Positions 55,140 through 64,000 of a DNA stretch of 64,000 nt are shown here, piece by piece. Within the stretch, counting starts at the first letter, position 1; each line of letters starts with the position of its first letter. The translations under genes and the position numbers were made by a program. Origin of the DNA: Triticum aestivum (Eukaryota; Streptophyta; Magnoliopsida; Poales; Poaceae); the NCBI RefSeq assembly GCF_018294505.1, contig NC_057795.1, forward strand, positions 517,035,915 through 517,099,914. Reading direction: 5' to 3'. The notes beneath the pieces are model-generated. The model ran no database searches. It was not told the DNA's origin and saw nothing but the letters and a program-made list of their open reading frames with translations.

Positions 55140-55789
55140 TGTCGGGGACATACCCCGCGGTGTAACCCGGCCGGAAGTATAACTCGGCCGGACTTGGCGA
55201 CTCACTAATGACCCGCCCTGACTGGACGACACACTAAGTGACCCGCCCGATCCTGGCGACTTATGGGTGACCTGGCAAGCGGATCAGAGGAGCGACAAGA
55301 CCCGGGGGCTCAGGAGGCTCAAGGCCCAGAAGGCCGGCTTACGTTATGATAGGTCGGCTTAAGAGGAAAGGCATGAGGAATATCTCCCTTACAAGGAATC
55401 AAGACCCGGACTTGTATCCGGCTTGTAGTACAAGATAGGCTAGTTCTAATCCTATTTGGATTCCACATGTAACCCGCCCCTCTAACTTATATAAGGAGGG
55501 GCAGGGTTCCCCAAAGAGGGAGAGGGAACAAGAAACAATATCTAGGGCTAGATACAAAGGGGGAGCCGGCTTATGCGGCGACTCCCTCATGAGCATAATG
55601 AGACCTAGCCTCAAACAGCATGTAGGGCTGTTCCGGATGATGTTTCCCGGGGCCCGAAGTTGTCTAAATCCTTGTCTTGCGTGTTGCGTCTCTCGTCCCG
55701 ATTAACCCCTCTCAAGCTACCACATATATGCGTTGGCCTCACGACTAAGTCCTGACACTAAGGACATCTGTCGTGAGAATTCCACGACA
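55140..55789 (+). repeat. 5' LTR of the LARD-like element
   Basis: 650 bp, TGTCGGGGACATACCCCGCG at the start and TTCCACGACA at the end. A TATATAAGGAGGGGC segment near 55,489 is the likely TATA region. Confidence 0.94.
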
Positions 55790-58700
55790 GTTGGTGCCCA
55801 CCGTGGGGCCTGTGTACGGTGGTGTTGAGTTCTTGGAGGGATCTCTTCTAGGGATTGAGAGTTCACAATTCTTCGGATGAAGAAGAGCCGGCTTGGAAAA
55901 ACCAGCATCAGCTTCAAGCTTCAATTTCATCGATTTAAGATTTACAATCTGTGGAGCTTAACGTCAACTGCGGCGACTTGCAATCCGCCGAGATGAAGAA
56001 CATATCGATTTCGTCGACTGTAGCGGGCGTATCAAGTCATGCCCGTATCCGAGTCAAACCAGTACAAGTTGTAGAAAAAAAGGGGAAAGTTATCTACGAC
56101 CAAGGAGTATATGGACTCCGAGTTGTCCTTGCACGCTTCTGAAAAGATCATGGCTGTACCGGACCAGCGCTGACACGCCGTGGCCTTTGTCTCATCAGCG
56201 TGGCTGTTTCCGCCTCTGCCATGACCTTCATGGCCGGGCTTCGCCGGCGCACCTTCAACCGTTGAGCCTCACCTCGCCCTGCCTCTGAGCTGGCCCCCGC
56301 TAAGCCGTCTCTGTTGCGGTCCAGCGCCTCAAATCACCCCGGCCACACCTCTGCATCGGACTTACCTCGTCCGGGCCGAGTTGACCCGACCTCGAATCGC
56401 TTCCACCGTTGTGTTAAGCGCTGAGCTGCCGTGCCTTGCCTCCGAATCGCGGAGGACCGCCTTGAGTCGCATGTCTCTGATTACAACCTGGACCCTGCCT
56501 CACCAAGTCGCCTCCGGGTCACTGTGGTCCGCCCCGCTGTTGAGCCATTCTTCTCCAACCCGCTGGTGCGCCTTTGCCACTAGGCTGACCTCGTTGACGC
56601 GCCACCGCACCTGCGGTGCTCGTCTGCTGAGCCGCCCAGATCGGCCCCTGCTGTGACCCGCCTCGCCTGCTACGAACTGCCGCCATGCAACGAACCGCCG
56701 CTGCGGGCTCACCAGCTCACTACCGTTCCTCACGACCTGGAAAAGGGTTTGGACTGTGGTAAGAAGTTGAACCCTGTTGCGGAGGCCTTTGCCACTGGAA
56801 CCAGCTTTCGCCGTGACCCGCCGTGATTTGCCATGACCCGCCCCGATCAAGTTGCCTTGGGCCCCGCTCTGCATCCGCATCAAATTGCCGCCATCACGTC
56901 TACGACCTCGCGTGAGCCGGCTCCAAAAGTGCTCGTCCGCCTGGCCTCACCATGGCCTCTACGGCCCTGCGCTAAAGTCGCCACCCTTTGCTGCTGAAAC
57001 CGGGATTCGTTCCTCTCCTCCGGGACCGGGTCAACTCCACTCTGAGCCGCCCTCGCCGCCGTGTTGCTCGCATCTGAGTCGCCACCTTGGCCTTATGTCT
57101 GCGCTCGCGTGCCTGTCGCCCGAGCATCGCACAAGCCACCCAGGCGGATGACGATGCCATGCGCCCGTGCCTATGCCTGCTGTTGTTTCCGCTTTGAGCT
57201 GCATGAATTGTCCCCTTCATGGTGCTCCAGCCCGCTGGATCCGCTTCTACTGGCTGTCAGGTTGCTCGTCGCCGGTTACCTGCTGGATTCCTGCGCGACC
57301 TGCCGCCATGGCCTCAAGCTACCGCAGAGCAGCCCGTCGACCGCTTCTTCTGTTGCGCCATAAGCCGCTGCCTGGCTGCTTTTCCGCTGCGCCATGAGTC
57401 ACTGCGCGTCGAGCCGTCTTTGCCTCTGAGCTGCTTCATCACCATGGAGCCAACTCACCGCTACTACCTTCAAAGTCGCTGTACCAACCTGTCGGATGCC
57501 AGCGCGAGTCACCGTTTTTTGCCCGTATAGCGCTTAAACCTGCTACGCCGCGCCTCCGGCTGTGCCCTTGCATCCTCACCTGAAAGTTGCGAGCTATTTT
57601 CTGAAGAAAGGAAAGCAGGGAATGGACTGGGAAGTTGAGAAAGAAAAGAAAGAGGCTGCAGTCCCGTGAGTTCTCCATGATCAGACATGGTCCCACGAAT
57701 AAACTAAATGTATTGGTACAATTATCATCAGGCTTTGGCATGACTTCCAAAGGGGGCCATCATACACCAGGAAGAAGATTAAAGCCAAAGCATGACAAGG
57801 GGTCACATAATAAGTGATCAGGAATCACATCAGATTACTGTTTTGCTGTTGTTGGTTATTTTTTCTCTGGAATGATAAAGCTACAATGCAACACTGATTT
57901 TGGCACTGTCCAATGGACACGAGCGGAGCCTGTCGGCAAAGAAGGAGGAAAAAAGAAAAAGAAAAGGTGGAGCTAGTGTTACACCAGAAGCATCAAATGC
58001 AAATATTCCAGTATGGACAAGTAGACCAGAAAGGGCTTAAATCGCCATTGAAATTACCAAAGATTATCTACGGACGTCATGCATAAATCATTTGTCATCC
58101 GGACAACTCTGGTGATAGCCATCCAAGTTCATTTTCTTAACACATATTGTTTCATCAAAGAACAATTACTTGGTCTTATAATATTTTCGCAGGACCATTA
58201 TTTTTAACAAAAAGGTGTCGCAAAGGGGCGTGCACCAATATTATTTTTGCACTAAGCGCTTGTCTGTGCCGTGTCTTATAACATTTTTGTTTAATTTTAT
58301 GCTGCGGCCAACTCTCTCGTCCGCGCCGGCTTACGACGCCGCTGCTGGCTCATCTGTCTGCTCCCGTGACCGAATTGGCCGTGATTGATTTCAGTTTCAC
58401 TGTGGTGATCATCAACTCCGCGGTGGATAATTTCCGGTGTAACATATCAGGTGAAATCCATTCAGTATGTTTTTATATTTCATATTGCTTTCATTAAAAG
58501 AGCAATTACTCTGGTTTGCAAGTTCTCTAATGCAGGACAAATTGTCTACTACAAAAGGGATTATTATATCACTGAGCTGTTGAATGACTCATACCAGTTT
58601 ATACCACGTTCAAATATGGAGAGTCTCAAGCCAACTCTTCGAGTCATCTTGAGACTCGGGGGCTACAATGGTATGGCTCGATAAAATTAGCCGGTTTCAA

Positions 58701-59079
58701 TGAATTCAAGAACTCCAGGTCTTTGAAGGGAAGATAACCCGGCCCTGGAGGCTACTGCTTTATTGGAAAATATTTAAAAGCCGTCAGGAAAATTTCCGGC
58801 TCGAAATGAAGATTCCGGTTTAAAATACAGCTCAAGAGACATCTCTCTCCCGCAAAGCTTTGAAGCTCTCAAAACTGGTTCAACATCCGGCTCAAGGTAA
58901 ATTTGTCCCTTACAAAGCTTTGAGGATCTCAATATCCAGTTTGAGAATTTCCGGTTCAAAAAGAATTAATCTCTCGCGAGTTCGAGATCTCAGACAAATT
59001 AATGGTTACCAAAGAAAACTTGTTGTCATGATGCACGGTTCAAATAATGGGTATCCTGCCTTACGGCTTATCTTATATG

Positions 59080-61265
59080 GTCACTTGGGGGCTTCCTGTT
59101 CAAACATAGGTCGTATTCGAACCAAAGAGAACATAGCTGTCGATACCCTTTTGATTAGCAAACTGCTGAACCTACTTGGGGGCTTCTTGATCGTATCTGA
59201 ATCATAGCTCAACCCCTTTGGGAATCGACGTGGATCATATTCGAATCAGCATCGCTAAACAACTCTTAAGGTCACTTGGGGGCTTCCTGTTCAAACATGG
59301 GTCGTATTCGAACCAAAGAGAACATAGCTGTCGATACCCACTTTGATCGGCATCGCCAACGCCACTAGTGGCTATATGATCGTATTCGAATCTTAGCTTA
59401 ACCCCTTTGGAACGGTTTACTGATCGTATTCGAATCAGAAGCCTTAAAACTTTTTATCTATTTTTATACAATCGCAAGTATTTGAGTTGTCACAAATACC
59501 ATATGTGTCGGGTCTTACAGAATCAACTTCACTATCCGGGTCACATAAACCAGCGGTATCATTCAAAGGATCATAGGGATCTTGTAATCTACTTGTGTAC
59601 AGGATAAGACTACATTTGGGTGGTTACCCGCCCTGGCTCTTGACGTTAAGTCACCAGGGCATATGTTGTTTAAACTTTGTGCAGGATTTGCAGAACTATG
59701 ACTTATATAAATGTTTCAATCCAAGCTCATCATTGAAATTGGTGTCTCAAAAGGGTTATCAATTATTGATTTTCTCAAGGGCTATAGGCCACCGGGTTAC
59801 AAAAATTCCGGCTTACAATGAATGCACATTAAGTCGTCATCGGCCAAGAGCCGATAGGTATTTAAAACTCCGGATTTGTTGTCAACCGATGAGGTATTCA
59901 AATTTTTAATAGCCAAAACTGGCTGGATTTTCATGATGATATTGAATGATTGAGGTTTTTATACCGGATTATATTATTCAAATCTTGTATAGCCAACATG
60001 GCTGGATTTCTATTATGATTATCAATAACCAGTATTATGATTGAGGTTTTCAAAGTTGCTTTAGCGCAACGGCTATTTTTTTATCAATGGGCATGATTTA
60101 TTTTACAATGGAGGAAATAGTCCGAAGTCGCTGCAGGCTTACGACCCGGCACTTGGGGGCTACATTATTCAAATTGAGGTTACATCAAATATGCAAGTCT
60201 CATGTCGCTGCAAGCATGCACCATGACACTTGGGGGCTAATGCAAAGTCATTTTTGTTCGCCTCATTGAAGACCTGACTCATCACATCGTAATGAGCCGA
60301 CCCTCGGGGGCTACCAATTGCTCCTGTCAAAGATTCAAGGTACACAAGAATTAAGCCATTATATTGAACGATCCATTATTCAGTTGGTGGAATACAAAGC
60401 TCTTAACCTTGTGGACGTGGGTTCAAGCCCCATGGTGGATACTATATTATATGATGTTATTATCAATTATATACAAAGTCCCAGCTCAGTATTATCTTAC
60501 TATACTGGCCCTTGGGGGCTACACATTGTTGTTCAAATTTACATGGTTATATCTACAAAGTCCCTGCTCATTATTACATAATGACCCGACCCTTGGGGGC
60601 TACACTGGTTGAAGTTTTCATGAGCATAAAGCAATTACAAGTCCCAGGTTGCTGCAAGCATGACAACCCGACACTTGGGGGCTACATGTGTGGAATATTC
60701 AGTTTATATGATTGAGATGAATAAACCGGATTTCTTCAAGGTTGCAACATTTATTGCAGCAAGTCTTAAACCATCACTTTGTTATACTCAAGACTTGGGG
60801 CTATAGGTAATATGGATATAAGGGAGAAAAATCTTCAAATTATCAGTTTTGAGCAAATCAGGAGGATCAATTACATAAACAGGCGTCAACAACAATTATG
60901 ACTCGACATCATCAGTCTTTTATAACCCGGAGATTTTGGAAATTATAACTCGGCAAGATCTACATCTTTAAGCCGGTTGAAAATCAGATCAGTATTTCAA
61001 GGCCTATATTTTTTAAGCCGGCGCTTCGGAAGGCGACTCAAATGGATTATTTGTGTACAATATTTCGTTCTACAAGCAAAAGTATTGTGAAGCTGGTCTA
61101 TTGACCCGGATTTTCTAGAAGAAGGAAATGACAAGGACTTAAGGATGTTCAGGTGCCAGTTTACAAGAATTCTTAACCCGGAGCACAACGTGTCAAATTT
61201 GTTCTTGTGTTTGTTTTGCAGCATAAGTTTACCATGGATAAATCCAAGCTAAACTTGGGGGCTAA
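59080..61265 (+). repeat. dispersed CTTGGGGGCTAC repeats before the 3' LTR
   Basis: CTTGGGGGCT(A/T)(C/A) occurs near 59084, 59178, 59276, 60150, 60229, 60510, 60590, 60673 and 61254. Variants are CTCGGGGGCTACC near 60304 and CTTGGGGCTATAG near 60795. The last copy is the one adjacent to the 3' LTR. AAGTCTCATGTCGCTGCAAG/AAGTCCCAGGTTGCTGCAAG-type flanks repeat with it. Confidence 0.85.
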
Positions 61266-61914
61266 TGTCGGGGATATACCCCGCGGTGTAACCCGGCCGG
61301 AAGTATAACCCGGCCGGACTTGGCGACTCACTAATGACCCGCCCTGACTGGACGACACACTAAGTGACCCGCCCGATCCTGGCGACTTATGGGTGACCTG
61401 GCAAGCGGATCAGAGGAGCGACAAGACCCGGGGGCCCAGGAGGCTCAAGGCCAGAAGGCCGGCTTACGTTATGATAGCCCGGCTTAAGAGGAAAGGCGTG
61501 AGGAATATCTCCCTTACAAGGAATCAAGACCCGGACTTGTATCCGGCTTGTAGTATAAGATAGGCTAGTCCTAATCCTATTTGGACTCCACATGTAACCC
61601 GCCCCTCTAACTTATATAAGGAGGGGCAGGGCTCCCCAAAGAGGGAGAGGGAACGGGAAACAATATCTAGGGCTAGATACAGAGGGGGAGCCGGCTTATG
61701 CGGCGACTCCCTCATGAGCATAATGAGACCTAGCCTCAAACAGCATGTAGGGCTGTTCCGGATGATGTTTACCGGGGCCCGAAGCTGTCTAAATCCTTGT
61801 CTTGCGTGTTGCATCCCTCGTCCTGATCAACCCCTCTCAAGCTACCACATATAGGCGTTGGCCTCGTGACTAAGTCCTGACACTAAGGACATCTTCCATG
61901 ACAATTCCACGACA
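61266..61914 (+). repeat. 3' LTR of the LARD-like element
   Basis: 649 bp, starting TGTCGGGGATATACCCCGCG and ending TTCCACGACA, followed by GTACC. Pairs with 55140-55789 with only scattered substitutions and a one-base difference in length. Confidence 0.94.
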
Positions 61915-62065
61915 GTACCCATAAACTTGGAATGAACGTGACCCAGGAAAGCAAAACACATTTGTTATCAAAGTTACTGACGACATGAGGTAACGCAAGA
62001 CAAAATAAGAATCTTTTAGTGCACTGCTTAATAGCTTCAGATACGGGGATCAGGGTCACTGCTGT

Positions 62066-62341
62066 CTACTTAGTCTGGCGAGACTTCTTTTTTGGTTGCT
62101 CGGCGCTAAGTTCCTCGATCTGTTTCTTCATAACGTATGATTCCAGCTTCAGCTTATCATGCTGAAGTTTGAGTTGCGCCTTCTCATTCATAAGACGTGC
62201 AATGGTGGCTCTGTTCTCGTTGTCCAACTTCACGGATGTCTTGATGAAGTCTTCCACAGTATTGAACATGTTATTCAGCTGGTCAAAGGAGAAGGTGTCA
62301 GGTTGATGCACCCTCATCAACATTAGGATGAAGCTCACCAC
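62066..62341 (-). CDS. terminal exon of an unidentified coiled-coil protein (partial)
   Basis: An open segment of about 90 codons ends in a TAG at 62066. It reads PDTFSFDQLNNMFNTVEDF, then a heptad-like Lys/Leu/Glu stretch (NENRATIARLMNEKAQLKLQ; LKLESYVMKKQIEELSAEQ) and a basic end PKKKSRQTK that could be a nuclear signal. The start at 62341 is not an ATG and is probably an exon border; no upstream exon is found before the inverted LTR at 62441. It may be the remnant of a larger gene cut by retrotransposon insertion. I do not recognise the family. Confidence 0.45.
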   Translation of the reverse strand: MVSFILMLMRVHQPDTFSFDQLNNMFNTVEDFIKTSVKLDNENRATIARLMNEKAQLKLQHDKLKLESYVMKKQIEELSAEQPKKKSRQTK

Positions 62342-62440
62342 AATGATCCATGTTTCACAACTAAATCAAGTAGCCGACAGAAAGAACAAACGAATGAAGC
62401 CGAAGCAGATCGAACTTACAAATGAGGAACCCTCGCCAGC

Positions 62441-63071
62441 TGTCGTGGAATTAACACGTCAGATGTCCTTAGTGTCAGGCCTTAGTCATGAGGCCAATGC
62501 ATGTATGTGGTAGCTTGAGAGGGGTTGATCAGGACGAGAGACGCAACCCGCAAGACAAGGATTTAGACAGCTTCGGGACCTGGGAAACATCATCTGGTAA
62601 TAACCCTACATGCTGTTTGTGGCTAGGTCTCATTATGCTCATGAGAGGAATCGCCGGTCAGCCGGCTTTTTGTGTCTAGCCCTAGATATTGTTTCTTGTT
62701 GCTTGTCCCTCTTTGGGGAGCCCTGTCCCTCTTTATATAAGTTAGAGGGGCGGGTTTCAAGTGGAGTCCTAGTAGGACTAAGACTAGTCTATCTTCTCTT
62801 ACAAGTTGATTACAAGTCCGGGTCTTACTTCCCCATAAAGGAAATATTTGTCATCCCTTTCCTCTTAAGCCGGCCCATAATAACATGAGCCGGCCTTCTG
62901 GGCTTTGGGCCTTATTGTCCATCTGACCCGCCCGCCGGGTTACTAATGAGTCGCCAATATCGGGCAGGTTATCCGTGAATCGTCAAGCTCCAGGCGGGTC
63001 ACCAGTGAGTCGCCAAGTTCCAGCCGGGTCACACTTCCGGCTGGGTCATACTGCGGAGTATATCCCCGACA
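62441..63071 (-). repeat. 3' LTR of a second, inverted element of the same family
   Basis: Read on the minus strand it starts TGTCGGGGATATACTCCGCA and ends TTCCACGACA, matching the 61266-61914 LTR in order but clearly more diverged. On its inner side (63072 on) the minus strand reads CTAAACTGGGGTCTAA before the LTR, the counterpart of AACTTGGGGGCTAA. A 5-bp duplication cannot be tested because the other end is beyond the window. Confidence 0.85.
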
Positions 63072-63656
63072 TTAGACCCCAGTTTAGCTTGGATTTATCC
63101 ATGGTAAACTTATGCTACAAAAGAAACACAAGAACAAAATTGACAGGCTGTGCTCCGGGTTAATATTCTTGTAAGCTGGCACCTGAACATCCTTAAGTCC
63201 TTGCCATTTCCTTCTTCTAGAAAATCCGGGTCAATAGACCAGCTTCACAATCAATTTGCTTGTAGAAGAAATATTGTAAACAAATAATCCATTTGAGTCG
63301 GCTTCCAAAGCGCCGTCTTAAAAATATAGGTCTTGAAATACTCATCTGATTTTCACCGGCTTAAAGATGTAGATCTTGCCGAGTTATAATTTCCAGAACC
63401 TCCAGGTTATAACAGACTGATGATGTCGAGTCATAATTGTTGTTGACACCGGGTCATGTAATTGATCTTCCTGATTTACTCAAAGCTGAGAATTTGAAGA
63501 TGTTCCTTCTTTATATGCATAATACCTATAGACCCCAAGTCTTAAGGGGAGAACATAGTGATAACTTAAGACTTGCTTCCATATAAGTGTTGCAACGTCG
63601 AACAAATCCGGGTTATTCATCTCAATCATTAGTCATAAAACTGAATATTCCACATA
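63072..63656 (-). mobile_element. internal 3' part of the inverted element
   Basis: This is reverse-complementary to 60,720-61,260 of the LARD-like element. Shared features include the GACAAGGACTTAAGGATGTT region and the ATTGACCCGGATTTTCTAGA region. No coding sequence. It breaks off at about 63,657. Confidence 0.75.
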
Positions 63657-64000
63657 TTATAACACCCCCAGTGTCATGCTACAGTAATCACCTGTTAATG
63701 GTGCCATGTCATCATGTCACTGTTGATAATCTTCACTTGATCCAAATCACCATTTAAATTCAAATCCAATTTAAAGTCAAAAATTCAAAATTTCTCAAAC
63801 ATGAAAACAAAAATGTTCATCATGTGCCAAAGTTTCCACAACTAATATTGGTGGTGAACCAACATCTTTTTTGCAAAGGGTTTGAGTGGCCTAAACTACT
63901 TAAAACAGTGACTTAAGCAATAAATTAAATGCCCTTTTAGTTTATAAAATTGGCAACTATTCCAAAAGCCTCCCATCCTTTTTGTGGCGGTGCACTTTAA
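63657..64000. mobile_element. start of another repeat, probably nested (unidentified)
   Basis: At ATAACACCCCCAGTGTCATG the sequence leaves the inverted element. It continues AT-rich (AAATTCAAATCCAATTTAAA, CAAACATGAAAACAAAAATG) to the window end without coding potential. ACACCCC-starting LTRs are common in Triticeae, so a nested LTR is plausible, but only one end is present. Confidence 0.35.

Larger units (their letters stand above)
55140..61914 (+). mobile_element. LTR retrotransposon without coding capacity (LARD-like)
   Basis: 6,775 bp with LTRs of 650 bp (55140-55789) and 649 bp (61266-61914). They have TGTCGGGG...CCACGACA ends and a perfect 5-bp target duplication. One base after the left LTR is TTGGTGCCCACCGTGGGG, the probable primer-binding site. 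Before the right LTR is AACTTGGGGGCTAA, the polypurine-type tract, so it runs on the + strand. The 5.5-kb interior has no gag, protease, RT or integrase motif in any frame. The first third is Pro/Arg-codon GC-rich sequence (56,150-57,560). The last third contains about ten CTTGGGGGCTAC-type repeats. This fits a large retrotransposon derivative mobilised in trans. The few LTR differences indicate fairly recent insertion. Confidence 0.9.

Noticed and set aside
56381..57530. Overlapping open frames in the GC-rich interior of the LARD-like element
   Set aside because: Several frames are open on both strands because stop codons are rare in this composition. No gag, pol or other domain is seen.

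Overview
This is nuclear DNA of a grass, most probably a Triticeae species (wheat, Aegilops or barley type). The evidence is U2-type introns in every coding unit, a Stowaway MITE with CTCCCTCC termini and TA target duplications, LTR retrotransposons with GC-rich LTRs of the kind common in wheat, and plant-specific gene families (REM-like B3, FBD-type F-box, FAR1/MULE, plant Ulp1-like). No rRNA or tRNA gene, CRISPR array or prokaryotic operon is visible.

Layout. (1) 1-16,100: two inverted B3 paralogues (1,634-2,842 on +, broken; 6,612-8,620 on -, intact, four exons, 288 aa) and three WRN/RNase D-like 3'-5' exonuclease paralogues (4,952-5,680 on -, dead and intronless; 10,546-11,303 on +, intact; 14,042-14,814 on +, dead). 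(2) 16,379-32,413 on -: a multi-exon plant Ulp1-like gene with stops, a frameshift and a substituted catalytic site. One of its exons is split by a 9.1-kb LTR retrotransposon (19,943-29,077) with 520-bp LTRs. That element carries a gag-protease ORF on its own strand, a decayed Transposase_28-type gene on the opposite strand, and no recognisable reverse transcriptase or integrase. (3) 33,381-37,770 on +: a FAR1/MULE-transposase-like gene with a SWIM finger and a zinc knuckle, head to head with the Ulp1-like gene and also broken. (4) 38,000-55,100: four F-box/LRR/FBD paralogues (39,389; 42,581; 46,799 on +; 53,044 on -) plus a 5' fragment (54,412), all with frame lesions, embedded in short-word repeat arrays. 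(5) 55,140-61,914: a large LTR element without coding capacity (LTRs about 650 bp, perfect GTACC target duplication), a short coiled-coil exon (62,066-62,341 on -), then an inverted LTR of a related element (62,441-63,071).

The most unusual signal is a degenerate word family built on GAGGCACGGTTGTG and its complement CGTGCCTC. It fills most gaps between genes, and some introns, from about 2.95 kb to 55.1 kb. It is organised into different tandem structures: 650 bp x2, 495 bp x3, 306 bp x4, and an 80-90-bp module ending in a TATA-like CTATATAATACC. The word strand flips between blocks. I cannot match it to a named repeat family. Only two host genes look intact, B3 at 6,612-8,620 and the exonuclease at 10,546-11,303, so the window reads as a rapidly duplicating and decaying cluster of lineage-specific gene families.
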